A stretch of 64,000 nt of DNA from Methyloversatilis discipulorum. GTDB taxonomy: Bacteria; Pseudomonadota; Gammaproteobacteria; Burkholderiales; Rhodocyclaceae. This document shows positions 8,871 to 17,441 of the stretch, piece after piece. The stretch is from assembly GCF_018780585.1 (NCBI RefSeq), contig NZ_JADMJL010000027.1, positions 124,001 to 188,000 on the forward strand, read 5' to 3'. The position numbers were made by a program, and so were the translations under genes. A model generated the notes under the pieces. The model made no database searches. It was not told the DNA's origin and saw only the letters and a program-made list of their open reading frames with translations. Position 1 is the stretch's first letter; each line of letters opens with the position of its first letter.

Positions 8871-10343
8871 ATGGCGTCCAATCCCTCTCCCGGCGACAGT
8901 ACGTCCGGTAACGAAGCAAAGCGGGCGGCACGGGTGATTCCGATCACCGACCTGTCGTCGGACGAGGGAGATCTGTACGCGGCGCGCAAGAAGATCCAGC
9001 CGCGCAGCATCAAGGGGCGCTTCAACACTGTGCGCTGGGCCATGGTGTGGATCACGCAGCTGGTGTTCTACGGCCTGGCCTGGCTGCCCTGGAACGACAG
9101 ACAGGCCGTGCTCTTCCACCTGGTGGAGCGCAAGTTCTACATCTTCGGGCTCGTCCTGTGGCCGCAGGACGTGCTCTTCCTCGCGCTGCTGCTGATCATC
9201 AGTGCGCTTGGACTGTTTCTGGTCACCGCGGTGGCCGGGCGGGTGTGGTGCGGCTACGCCTGTCCGCAGTCGGTCTATACAGAAATCTTCATGTGGATAG
9301 AGCGGCACATCGAGGGCGACCGCTCGGCCCGCATGAAGCTCGACGCAGCGCCGATGAGCGCGCGCAAGCTCGGTCTGCGTGCCGCGAAATTCGGTGCCTG
9401 GGGTGCGCTGGCCTTGTGGACCGGCTTCACCTTCGTCGGGTACTTCACGCCCATCCGCGAACTGGCCTCGGAGATCGCCTCCTGGTCGCTCGGTCCGTGG
9501 GAGGCGTTCTGGATGTTCTTCTACGCCGCCTTCACCTATGTGTTCGCCGGTCACATGCGCGAGCAGGTATGCAAGTACATGTGCCCGTATGCCCGCTTCC
9601 AGGGCGTCATGTTCGATCCCGACACCCTGATCGTCAGCTACGACGCCAATCGCGGCGAGCCGCGCGGCAACAAGAAGAAGGCGCGCGAGGGGCAGTCGGT
9701 CGGCGACTGCGTCGATTGCGACTGGTGCGTGCAGGTCTGTCCGACCGGCATCGATATCCGTAACGGCCTGCAGTACGAGTGCATCGGCTGTGCGCTCTGT
9801 ATCGACGCCTGTGATCAGGTGATGGACAAGGTCGGTCGCCCGCGCGGACTGATCGCCTACACCACCGAACGCACCTTGCTTGCGAAGAAGCCGGCTCACG
9901 AGGGCTGGCGAGAGGTGATGGCGCACATCCTGCGACCGCGCGTCATCCTGTACACCAGCCTGCTGGCCATCATCGTGTCCGGTTTTGCCTGGGCACTGTT
10001 CACCCGCACTCCGGTCAAGATGAACGTGCTGCGCGACCGCGCCACGCTGGCGCGCGAGGTCGAGGGCGGCAAGATCGAGAACGTCTATCGGCTGCGCATC
10101 ATGAACACCTCTGAAGTGGCGCGGCGCTACGTGCTTGCCGTCGAAGGCCTGCCGGGTGCGGCCATCGCCGATCTGCGCGAAATCGAGGTCGAAGCGGCCG
10201 GCTCGCGTGACATCGCCGCACGGGTACAGGTCGACGCCGAAGCCCTGCAGCCGGGTTCCCACGAAATCTATTTCAATCTGCAGGCCGTCGATGCACCGGA
10301 TGTCCGCGTGCACGAGAAGACGTCCTTCCTGCAGCCGAGGTAA
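8871..10343 (+). CDS. ccoG: Cytochrome c oxidase accessory protein CcoG (FixG/RdxA)
   Basis: A 490-residue polyferredoxin-like membrane protein needed for cbb3 biogenesis; known family members reduce copper for the CuB site. Several hydrophobic helices are present, with GRVWCGYACPQSVYTEIF in the first half and a two-cluster 4Fe-4S domain (CVDCDWCVQVCPTGID and YECIGCALCIDACD) around residues 280-325. The C-terminal third is an Ig-like periplasmic domain. The ATG immediately follows the ccoP stop codon. Confidence 0.95.
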   Translation: MASNPSPGDSTSGNEAKRAARVIPITDLSSDEGDLYAARKKIQPRSIKGRFNTVRWAMVWITQLVFYGLAWLPWNDRQAVLFHLVERKFYIFGLVLWPQDVLFLALLLIISALGLFLVTAVAGRVWCGYACPQSVYTEIFMWIERHIEGDRSARMKLDAAPMSARKLGLRAAKFGAWGALALWTGFTFVGYFTPIRELASEIASWSLGPWEAFWMFFYAAFTYVFAGHMREQVCKYMCPYARFQGVMFDPDTLIVSYDANRGEPRGNKKKAREGQSVGDCVDCDWCVQVCPTGIDIRNGLQYECIGCALCIDACDQVMDKVGRPRGLIAYTTERTLLAKKPAHEGWREVMAHILRPRVILYTSLLAIIVSGFAWALFTRTPVKMNVLRDRATLAREVEGGKIENVYRLRIMNTSEVARRYVLAVEGLPGAAIADLREIEVEAAGSRDIAARVQVDAEALQPGSHEIYFNLQAVDAPDVRVHEKTSFLQPR

Positions 10344-10348
10344 GCCGC

Positions 10349-10846
10349 ATGAACAACGACGCATCGATGCAGTTGCCGTGGTACCGCCACCGCTGGCCGT
10401 GGATACTTGCGGCCGGGCCGGTCACCGTCATCATTGCCGGCGTGATCACCACCTGGCTGGCCGCGACCGGCAATACCGCACTGGTCGCCGACGATTACTA
10501 CAAGCAGGGTCTGACGATAAATCGCACGATAGAACGCGAGCGCAAGGCGACCGAACTCGGGGTCGAACTGACCGTGTCGGCGACGCCGGCCGGCGCCGAT
10601 GACACCCGCTTCGAGCTGGTTCTGCGCATGACCGATGCGACGGCGATGCCGGCGCGTCTGCGCGTGCTGCTGGCGCACCCGACGCGCAGCGAACTCGACC
10701 GCGAACTGCTGTTCGATGGGCGGGACGGGCATTTCGGCGGTGTCGTGCGTGCCCTGCAGCCGACGCACTGGAAGCTGGTGATCGAGGACGAGGCGCGCAG
10801 CTGGCGCGTGCAGCAGTCCCTGTCGGTGGAGGCGAGCGGTGGCTAG
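10349..10846 (+). CDS. fixH: FixH/CcoH family protein
   Basis: A 165-residue protein with one N-terminal membrane helix (PWILAAGPVTVIIAGVITTW) and the diagnostic FixH segment VADDYYKQGLTIN just after it. FixH/CcoH associates with cbb3 oxidase during assembly. It lies five bases after ccoG with GAGG upstream. Its 3' end overlaps the GTG start of the next gene. Confidence 0.9.
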   Translation: MNNDASMQLPWYRHRWPWILAAGPVTVIIAGVITTWLAATGNTALVADDYYKQGLTINRTIERERKATELGVELTVSATPAGADDTRFELVLRMTDATAMPARLRVLLAHPTRSELDRELLFDGRDGHFGGVVRALQPTHWKLVIEDEARSWRVQQSLSVEASGG

Positions 10847-11144
10847 GGAAATCGATATCGAGGAGGTCGAGACGCGGCGCGTGCCCGGACGTTTCGGCCG
10901 CCTGTTCGCGCTGGTGTCCTGGCCATCCTTCCTGGTTGCCGCGGTCGCGGAGACCGTCTTCTTCAGCCTGATCAACCCGCGGGAGCTGTATCTGCTCGGA
11001 GAGCCGGTGCATTTCTCGCCGCTGGCGACCTACACCATCGGCTTCTTCGGCTTCTGGTGCGTGGCTGGTGCGTCCAGCCTCATTTCATCGTGGATGGCCG
11101 AGAAGATGCCCGCCTGCGCCGACCGCTGCGTCGGCCGCAAATGA
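10839..11144 (+). CDS. Small membrane protein of the cco operon, function unknown
   Basis: A 101-residue protein with two predicted membrane helices (PSFLVAAVAETVFFSLI and TYTIGFFGFWCVAGASSLIS) and a C-terminal pair of cysteines in PACADRC. It starts with GTG inside the fixH 3' end, an overlap that implies translational coupling. Similar small two-helix proteins close betaproteobacterial cco operons; a role in oxidase assembly is inferred from position only. A strong terminator follows at once. Confidence 0.8.
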   Translation: MAREIDIEEVETRRVPGRFGRLFALVSWPSFLVAAVAETVFFSLINPRELYLLGEPVHFSPLATYTIGFFGFWCVAGASSLISSWMAEKMPACADRCVGRK

Positions 11145-11147
11145 AAA

Positions 11148-11179
11148 CGGGGATGCCGTCGCCGGCATCCCCGTCCTTT
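11148..11179. terminator. Terminator at the end of the cco operon
   Basis: An 11-bp perfect stem, CGGGGATGCCG with CGGCATCCCCG, around a four-base loop, followed by TCCTTTT. The preceding AAAA run gives a shorter T-tract on the minus strand for the convergent stress-protein gene. Confidence 0.85.
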
Positions 11180-11202
11180 TCCGCCGGTCGCGGTCGCGTC
11201 GC

Positions 11203-11655
11203 TCAGCGATAGACCAGCACCGGAATCTTCGAATTCGACAGCACCTTCTGCGTCACGCTGCCCAGCAGCAGGTTGGCCAGACCGCGGCGGCTGTGCGACG
11301 CCATGAAGATCACGTCGGCGTTGCGCTTCAGCGCCACCTCGATGATGGCCTTGTGCGGCTCGTCATGGGTCACCGCAATGCTGTCGACCTGGACACCATC
11401 GGCTTCCGCTTCAGCGCGTGCCGACTGCAGAATGCGGTCGGCGTGGGTACGCATTGCGTCGGTGAAGTCGTTCGGTGCAATCGGGTCGATGTTCTCCTCG
11501 TCCTGCTCGCTGTGCAGCGCCGATACGTGATAGTCCTTCATCACGTACAGGAAAGTGACGCGACCCTTCACGTCCTTGGCGAAGCAGACGGCATGCTTGA
11601 CTGCGGCCTTGGAAAGATCCGAACCATCGATCGGTACGAGTACGTGGCGAAACAT
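11203..11655 (-). CDS. Universal stress protein, UspA family (non-canonical ATP loop)
   Basis: A 150-residue single Usp domain. It begins MFRHVLVPIDGSDLSK with the conserved aspartate, and ends with an SKIPVLVYR strand. In the ATP-binding loop the family consensus is G-2x-G-9x-G-S/T; here the first two glycines are replaced (MASHSRRGLANLLLGS), so ATP binding may be lost, as in the UspA subclass. The start at 11655 follows a GAAGGAG ribosome-binding site. Its position convergent with the cco operon suggests a role in low-oxygen physiology, which is inferred. Confidence 0.85.
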   Translation of the reverse strand: MFRHVLVPIDGSDLSKAAVKHAVCFAKDVKGRVTFLYVMKDYHVSALHSEQDEENIDPIAPNDFTDAMRTHADRILQSARAEAEADGVQVDSIAVTHDEPHKAIIEVALKRNADVIFMASHSRRGLANLLLGSVTQKVLSNSKIPVLVYR

Positions 11656-11790
11656 CCTTGACTCCTTCTCGTTGTTATTGGCCGGCACCGCCACGGTGTC
11701 CGGCCGTGCTCCACTGCATGGCTCCTGCAAATTCTATCGGCTAACCGCACATTATTTTGAGGGTATGCCGGCGATTTGGTTTGATCCAAG

Positions 11791-11823
11791 TAAAAAGCCG
11801 GAAGTGCGACGCACTTCCGGCTT
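11791..11823 (-). terminator. Terminator of the desaturase gene
   Basis: A perfect 13-bp stem (AAGCCGGAAGTGC with GCACTTCCGGCTT) and three-base loop. Read on the minus strand it is followed by a TTTTTA tract, so it ends the desaturase transcript. Confidence 0.85.
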
Positions 11824-11844
11824 CCAGGGTGCAGCGAATGCGTA

Positions 11845-13020
11845 TCAGATCGCGTAAGACTTGAGACGCATCGAGAAGTCCTGCAGTTGCTTGATGCCGC
11901 TGGCTTCGGCACGCGCGCACCAGTCCTGCAACTGCTTCAGCAGCTGTTCGCTCGACGCAGTGGAGCGGGCCCACAGCGCGGTCAGCTCCTGACGCATCGT
12001 GTGCACCGTTTCCAGACGGCTGCTGTGCGACAGCATCGAAGCCATTTCGGCGTCGTCACTGGTCGGCTGCGCGTTCTCGCTGCGGTTCAGCCAGCGCTTG
12101 AATCGTTGATAGCGCTCGCTGTCCGCCAGCGCGGCGTTCGACGCGCGCAGCTTCTCGACTTCCTCGGCGTAGATCGAGCGCAGCGACTTCATGTAGCGCG
12201 TCATCACGTCGTAGCGGTGAGTGATGACTGCTTCCAGCGTCTGCGTATCGACCACGTTGCGTGCTTCGAAACGCGGCTGCGGAATGGTCTTCTTAGCCTT
12301 GGCCAGACCGAGGATCTCGAGGATGCGGATGTACATCCAGCCGATGTCGAACTCGTACCACTTCGACGACAGCTTGGCCGAGGTCGCGAACGAGTGGTGG
12401 TTGTTGTGCAGTTCCTCGCCGCCGATGATGATGCCCCAGGGCACCAGATTGGTCGCCGCGTCGTTGCAGTCGTAGTTGCGGTAGCCGATGTAGTGGCCCA
12501 GACCATTGACGACGCCGGCCGCCCAGATCGGAATCCATGCCATCTGCACGGCCCAGATCGTCAGACCGAGCGGGCCGAACAGCAGCACGTTGATGACGAG
12601 CATCAGCTTGATGCCCAGCGCCGAGCGACCGGTGTACAGATTGCGCTCAAGCCAGTCATCCGGCGTGCCATGGCCATAGCGGCTCATGGTTTCCTTGTTC
12701 TTCGCTTCGGCGCGGTACAGCTCGGCGCCTTCGAACAGCACCTTCTTGATGCCGAGAACCTGCGGGCTGTGTGGATCCTCCGGCGTTTCGCACTTGGCGT
12801 GGTGCTTGCGGTGGATGGCTGCCCATTCCTTGGTGACCATGCCGGTCGTCAGCCACAGCCAGAAGCGGAAGAAGTGGCTCGGAATGGCATGCAGCTCAAG
12901 CGCACGGTGTGCCTGGTGGCGGTGCAGAAAAATCGTCACCGACGCGATGGTGATGTGGGTGAACACCAGCGCAACGACGATATAGCCCCACCAGGGCAGG
13001 TCGATAAGACCATTCAACAT
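11845..13020 (-). CDS. Acyl-CoA (delta-9 type) fatty acid desaturase with C-terminal extension
   Basis: A 391-residue integral membrane di-iron desaturase. The three histidine boxes are HRHQAHR, HRKHH and HNNHHS, in the acyl-CoA desaturase order, with hydrophobic segments between them. The enzyme introduces a cis double bond into saturated acyl chains and so adjusts membrane fluidity. After the third box about 170 residues form a charged, helical tail that most desaturases lack; betaproteobacterial homologues share it. The ATG at 13020 (MLNGLIDLPWWG) has AAGGGAA upstream and was preferred to an ATG 21 bases earlier. Confidence 0.9.
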   Translation of the reverse strand: MLNGLIDLPWWGYIVVALVFTHITIASVTIFLHRHQAHRALELHAIPSHFFRFWLWLTTGMVTKEWAAIHRKHHAKCETPEDPHSPQVLGIKKVLFEGAELYRAEAKNKETMSRYGHGTPDDWLERNLYTGRSALGIKLMLVINVLLFGPLGLTIWAVQMAWIPIWAAGVVNGLGHYIGYRNYDCNDAATNLVPWGIIIGGEELHNNHHSFATSAKLSSKWYEFDIGWMYIRILEILGLAKAKKTIPQPRFEARNVVDTQTLEAVITHRYDVMTRYMKSLRSIYAEEVEKLRASNAALADSERYQRFKRWLNRSENAQPTSDDAEMASMLSHSSRLETVHTMRQELTALWARSTASSEQLLKQLQDWCARAEASGIKQLQDFSMRLKSYAI

Positions 13021-13095
13021 TAAGGATTTCCCTTGATACACGATTTGAAGATGCGGATTCTACGCGAGAGTGGCTAGCGGTCAATTTGCGCAGCG

Positions 13096-14397
13096 TCAAG
13101 CCTTGGCGTCACACAATGCAACATTGCCGGTGTCCCCCAGTATTCTTATTTCGCGCTGGGGGAAGGGTATTTCAATCCCTTCGGCACGGAAACGGCGCAG
13201 GATTTCGAGCTGTACGGCCGAGCGGATGCCCAGCGTACCGTTCTCGGGGTCGGTGATCCATACGCCCAGTTCCAGATTGATGCCGGAATCGCCGAAGGAA
13301 TGCAGGAAGGCACGTGGCACCGGTTCGGACAGCACGCGCTCGTGCGCGCGGGCGCATTCTTCCAGGATGACCATTGCCCGCTCGACGTCGTCGGCGTAAC
13401 TGACCTGGACCGATATCGCCACGCGTACCTCGCGATCCGACAAGCCTTCATTCTGTACGACCGAACTGACCAGTGTTTCGTTCGGCACGATGGACTGAAC
13501 GCCCGACGGGCTGCGCAGTACCGTGTAGCGGGTGGTGATCTGCTGCACCTGTCCTCGGTCGCTGCCGACCGAAATGAGATCGCCGATGCGGATCGAGCGG
13601 TCGAGCAGGATGATGAAGCCCGACACGTAATTGGCCATGATCTTCTGCAGGCCGAAACCGAGACCGACGCCGAGCGCACCACCGAACACCGACAGCGCGG
13701 TCAGGTCGATGCCGACCAGCGGCAGCGTGATCATCAGCGCCAGGAACATCAGCGCAACCTTCGACAGCCGCGCCAGCACGATGCGCAGATTGCTGTCCAA
13801 CGGAGCGCGCATCAGCTTGCGTTCGACCGAACCGGACAGCCAGACGGCGGCAATCAGTGTCACCAGCACCCAGGCGCCGCCCTGCAGCAGCGCCCACAGC
13901 GACAGCTTCTGCGTGCCAAGCGCGACTTGCTGACCGTCCAGCCATTCGATCACCTCGGGCAGGATGTCGAGCGCGTGCAGCACCCAGGCCGACCAGATCG
14001 TGAGGCTGATCAGCAATTCGAAGGTGCTGAGCCAGCCGGCCGGAGAGAACACCTGACGCAGTGCATAGACGATCAGGCGGATGACGCCCATGGCCACCAG
14101 CAAGGCGATGACCAGGTGCATCAGCACCGGCGGTTGCTGCAGCAGTTCGATCACGAGGCGGGCAATCGACAGCAGGGCGATGCCCACGAGCGGGAACAGC
14201 AGGCGCTGCAGACCTTCAAGCCCGAGGCGGGCGGTGGCGCCGAGCGTCTCAACACCCGCCTGCCGGCGCTGGCGCCGGATGAGCAGGCGAGTGATCAGGC
14301 CGGCCAGCGCCAGACAGACCGCCACCACGGCAAGCTCGATGCGCGTGCTGTTCAGCGACAGCATGTGCATCAGCGCGTCGAACGAAATTTCCGTCAT
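13096..14397 (-). CDS. MscS-family mechanosensitive ion channel
   Basis: A 433-residue membrane protein with several N-terminal helices and a complete MscS core. The pore helix is rich in Gly/Ala (FGGALGVGLGFGLQKIMANY), followed by the beta domain (DRSIRIGDLISVGSDRGQV) and a C-terminal alpha/beta domain. Such channels release solutes on hypo-osmotic shock. The start ATG overlaps the stop codon of the upstream nuclease gene as ATGA, so the two are translationally coupled. Confidence 0.92.
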   Translation of the reverse strand: MTEISFDALMHMLSLNSTRIELAVVAVCLALAGLITRLLIRRQRRQAGVETLGATARLGLEGLQRLLFPLVGIALLSIARLVIELLQQPPVLMHLVIALLVAMGVIRLIVYALRQVFSPAGWLSTFELLISLTIWSAWVLHALDILPEVIEWLDGQQVALGTQKLSLWALLQGGAWVLVTLIAAVWLSGSVERKLMRAPLDSNLRIVLARLSKVALMFLALMITLPLVGIDLTALSVFGGALGVGLGFGLQKIMANYVSGFIILLDRSIRIGDLISVGSDRGQVQQITTRYTVLRSPSGVQSIVPNETLVSSVVQNEGLSDREVRVAISVQVSYADDVERAMVILEECARAHERVLSEPVPRAFLHSFGDSGINLELGVWITDPENGTLGIRSAVQLEILRRFRAEGIEIPFPQREIRILGDTGNVALCDAKA

Positions 14398-14984
14398 TGA
14401 GCTGCCGCGTCCTTCGCCTGGGTCTGCACCACCGCGTCGGCGAAGCTCATCGATTTCGCGCGGTGGCGTTTCCAGTTCTCCAGATAGGTCTGTGCCAGCG
14501 CGCGATGGCCGCTCAGCACCATCACGTTCTCGGCGTTCTCGCTCTTCGCCGAGTAGCTGAAGTTGTACGAGCCGGTGACCACCACCGGTTCCTTGCCGTC
14601 CGGGTCGATGATCATCACCTTGCTGTGGGCGGCCGCGTGGTCGCCGTCCAGCCATACCTTCACGCCGTTGCCGGCGGCACGTGGCAGCGCGCTGCGCTCG
14701 TCCTTCAGTACCTTGTCGCGGTCGGCCACCACCTCGACCTTGACCCCGCGCTCGGCGGCGGCGATCAGGGTCTTGACGATGTTGCGGCTGGTCAGCGTGT
14801 AGGCCTGCACATAGACCGCCTGGCGGGCGCCGTCTATCTGGTCCATCACCAGCCGTTCGACGTCGTCCCAAGGGGCGAACGCAACCTCGACCTTGCCTTC
14901 GGCCGGCAGCGTGCGACCGGCGCTGAGCGGCATCGCCGCCAGCATCGTTGCGGCGAACAGCGCGCCGCGCAGATCACTCCTCAC
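14394..14984 (-). CDS. Secreted phospholipase D-family nuclease
   Basis: A 196-residue protein of the single-motif PLD endonuclease (Nuc) type. An N-terminal signal peptide ends near MPLSAG. The HKD motif is present as HSKVMIIDPDG with the following GSYNFS. Known homologues are dimeric periplasmic nucleases. The start is inferred to be GTG at 14984, which has a GGAGG ribosome-binding site lying inside the rsmB-like 3' end and gives a correct signal peptide. Other starts further upstream lack this. Confidence 0.85.
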   Translation of the reverse strand: MRSDLRGALFAATMLAAMPLSAGRTLPAEGKVEVAFAPWDDVERLVMDQIDGARQAVYVQAYTLTSRNIVKTLIAAAERGVKVEVVADRDKVLKDERSALPRAAGNGVKVWLDGDHAAAHSKVMIIDPDGKEPVVVTGSYNFSYSAKSENAENVMVLSGHRALAQTYLENWKRHRAKSMSFADAVVQTQAKDAAAQ

Positions 14985-16266
14985 TCTTGTCCTCCTTCTT
15001 GTCTTCGGCGCCGCGGCGCTCCAGCACCGCCGCGTAGAAGCCATCGGTGCCGTGCGCGTCGGGCCGCAGTTCGAGATCGATTCCGGTGTCGAGTTCGATG
15101 CGGGCGGCGGCGAGCAGCTCGTTCACCGGCACGCGGACGAAATCGGGGTGGGACGACAGGAAGTCATCGACCACGCCGCGGTTCTCCTCGTCGAGCAGGC
15201 TGCAGGTCGCGTAGACCAGTCGGCCACCCGGCTTCACCAGGCGCGACGCACCGGCAAGGATGGCGCGCTGCTTGGCGATCAGTTCGGTGACCGCCTGCGG
15301 CGTCTGGCGCCACTTCAGATCCGGGTTGCGGCGCAGCGTGCCGAGGCCGGAACAGGGGGCGTCGACCAGCACGCGATCGATCTTGCCGGCCAGCCGCTTC
15401 ACCTTGATGTCGGATTCGCTGTCTATGAGTACCGGGTGTACGTTGGACAGCCCGGAGCGCGCCACGCGCGGACGCATCTTGAGCAGCCGTTTCTCCGACA
15501 CGTCGAAGGCGTACAGGCGGCCGGTCGACCGCATCATGGCGCCGATGGCCAGCGTCTTGCCGCCGGCGCCGGCGCAGAAATCGACCACCATCTCGCCGCG
15601 CTTGGGTGCCAGCAGCAGGGCCAGCAGCTGGCTGCCCTCGTCCTGCACCTCGATGATGCCCTTCTCGTACAGCGGGTTCTTCGACAGCGACGGGCGCTCG
15701 TTCAGGCGCAGCGCCCACGGCGACCAGCGGCCGGGCTCGGCGACGATGCCGTTGTTGGCCAGCGTCGCCATGACCGCCTCGCGGTCGGATTTCATCAGGT
15801 TGATGCGCAGATCCAGCGGTGCCTGCTGGTTCAGCGCGCGCGCCAGCGACAGTAGCGCCGCTTCGTCCATCTGCGCCGACAGCCGCTCGATCACCCAGTC
15901 CGGCAGGTCGGTGCGCTCGCCCAGCGACAGCTCCTCGGCCTTGCTCGGCGCCAGCGTTTCCAGCCATTGCGCCTCGTTGCGCGACACCAGCGGCGCGAGC
16001 TGCTTCAGGCCGAGACCTTCGATGCGCGCCATCGCGGCGATCAGCAGCTTGCGCGCGCCGGCGTGCTCGCCCGCGATCGCACGAAGCCAGCGCAGCCGGC
16101 GCAGCACCAGATAGGCGTGTTCGGCGATGAAGGCGCGATCGCGCGACTGCAGTGCGCGCTGCTCGCGGAAGTAGGCGGACAGCACGCCGTCGGCCGGGTG
16201 TTCGAAGCGCAGCAGCCGGGTCAGTACGTCGGCGGTGGCGTCTATCAGTTTCTCGTTCGGTTTCAT
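14974..16266 (-). CDS. RsmB-family rRNA cytosine-C5 methyltransferase
   Basis: A 430-residue SAM-dependent RNA m5C methyltransferase of the RsmB/NOL1/NOP2 family. An N-terminal NusB-like helical region (residues ~1-140) precedes the Rossmann domain. Visible motifs are DFCAGAGGKTLAIGAMM (SAM binding), DAPCSGLGTLRRNPD and YATCSLLDEEN; the two motif cysteines are the release and nucleophile residues. The probable target is 16S rRNA. The gene overlaps its neighbours on both sides (ATGA with the DUF3108 gene), so it lies in a tight operon. Confidence 0.88.
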   Translation of the reverse strand: MKPNEKLIDATADVLTRLLRFEHPADGVLSAYFREQRALQSRDRAFIAEHAYLVLRRLRWLRAIAGEHAGARKLLIAAMARIEGLGLKQLAPLVSRNEAQWLETLAPSKAEELSLGERTDLPDWVIERLSAQMDEAALLSLARALNQQAPLDLRINLMKSDREAVMATLANNGIVAEPGRWSPWALRLNERPSLSKNPLYEKGIIEVQDEGSQLLALLLAPKRGEMVVDFCAGAGGKTLAIGAMMRSTGRLYAFDVSEKRLLKMRPRVARSGLSNVHPVLIDSESDIKVKRLAGKIDRVLVDAPCSGLGTLRRNPDLKWRQTPQAVTELIAKQRAILAGASRLVKPGGRLVYATCSLLDEENRGVVDDFLSSHPDFVRVPVNELLAAARIELDTGIDLELRPDAHGTDGFYAAVLERRGAEDKKEDKSEE

Positions 16267-17441
16267 CGCAGGAATATGGGAATGTCTGAATCGGTCTGGC
16301 GTTGGTCGGACGCCGGTGGCGTCGTGCCCGGTGCGGCGGTGGCCGGCGCGGCGACGATGCTGCGGTTTTCGTACTCGATGCGGCGCACGCGCTGGTCGTA
16401 CACGTCGCCCTTGCGGTCGGTGAAACGGATGCGCACCGGCAGCCAGCGCAGGTCGGGCGCCAGCCACACCTCGATCTGGTTGTCGCCGGGCTGGGCCCTG
16501 ACCTGCAGGCGCTTGACCAGCAGGCGCCCCAGCGCGGTATCGAGTCCGGTCGGCGCGTCGTCCGGCACGAACCAGCGCGGCGTATAGCGGCGGCCGGTCG
16601 CGACGTTGAAGTCGAACTCGCCGCCCCGCTGCGCGCGCCAGATGATTTCCAGCCACAGGCTCGCCATATCCTGCGAACCCGGCGTCAGCGCGTGCGTCGT
16701 CGTCTTCGAACCGCTGCGCAGCATAACCTGACTGGCCGTCCAGTCGAAATCGACCTGTTCGTCCGGCGGTTTGGCCTGTTCCGAATCCTGTACGAAGCGC
16801 CGCGGCTGCAGACCGTCGCTGCCGACGTCGCCCTCGCTGTACTGTTCGATGCGCAGCGGTTTGAGCAGGCCGGCCAGTCCGGTGGTTTCGGTCACTGTGT
16901 CCATCCGGTAGCGCGTGCCGTCATGTACCCAGTGATAGCGGGTTTCGCCGATGCGCAGGCTGTCGCCGCGATAGACCTCGAATTCCAGCCTGGCTTCGCC
17001 GACCAGAGCCTGTTGCGGTGACACCTCCTGCGTGTCGTCCACGGCCGTATCGCGCCCGGGCTCGTCGTTCTCATCGCGCTCGGGTTCATCCGGCGTTCGC
17101 GGTCCGTCGGACTCCGCGTCTTCGGTGTTGCCGACCTGCGGTGGGACGTCGGCCTGCCCGACGGACGGCGTCTCGGGCGGCGCCGGCACCGGCGCGCGTG
17201 GCTCTCGGGGCGGCTTGGGCGCGGGCTTCGGCGGAGGCGGCGGCGCGGGCTCGGGTGAGGGCGCCGGCACCGGCGGTGGCGGCGGCAGCGGTGCCGGCAC
17301 CAGGGCGGCGCGGATCAGCAGCGATTCGTCCGGTCCGGCGCGGTGATCGAAGCTGCTCAGCCCGCTTGCCAGCAACAGGTGCAGCAGCAGCGAAACGAGC
17401 AGCGCGAGGGCCAGGCGCGAGCGGGTCAGCGGCTCAGTCAT
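16263..17441 (-). CDS. DUF3108 protein with TonB-like proline-rich N-terminus
   Basis: A 392-residue envelope protein. One hydrophobic anchor (residues ~10-28) is followed by a long Pro/Ala/Glu-rich stretch (~50-105) and an acidic linker, resembling TonB. The C-terminal ~230 residues are a DUF3108 beta-rich domain (FEVYRGDSLRIGETRYHW onward). DUF3108 proteins are thought to be periplasmic, but no activity is established. The ATG at 17441 overlaps the purN stop; a GTG six bases upstream is possible. The proline-rich spacer suggests a protein crossing the periplasm, which is inferred. Confidence 0.8.
   Translation of the reverse strand: MTEPLTRSRLALALLVSLLLHLLLASGLSSFDHRAGPDESLLIRAALVPAPLPPPPPVPAPSPEPAPPPPPKPAPKPPREPRAPVPAPPETPSVGQADVPPQVGNTEDAESDGPRTPDEPERDENDEPGRDTAVDDTQEVSPQQALVGEARLEFEVYRGDSLRIGETRYHWVHDGTRYRMDTVTETTGLAGLLKPLRIEQYSEGDVGSDGLQPRRFVQDSEQAKPPDEQVDFDWTASQVMLRSGSKTTTHALTPGSQDMASLWLEIIWRAQRGGEFDFNVATGRRYTPRWFVPDDAPTGLDTALGRLLVKRLQVRAQPGDNQIEVWLAPDLRWLPVRIRFTDRKGDVYDQRVRRIEYENRSIVAAPATAAPGTTPPASDQRQTDSDIPIFLR

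Noticed and set aside
7758-10364. An 868-codon open frame antisense to ccoP-ccoG
   Set aside because: It is low-complexity, rich in His/Arg/Gln, and lies over well-supported cco genes; typical of antisense frames in GC-rich DNA.
11776-11789. TTGGT-TTGA-TCCAA as an FNR box for the stress-protein gene
   Set aside because: Only 7 of 10 consensus bases match, and it lies about 127 bases upstream and next to a terminator.
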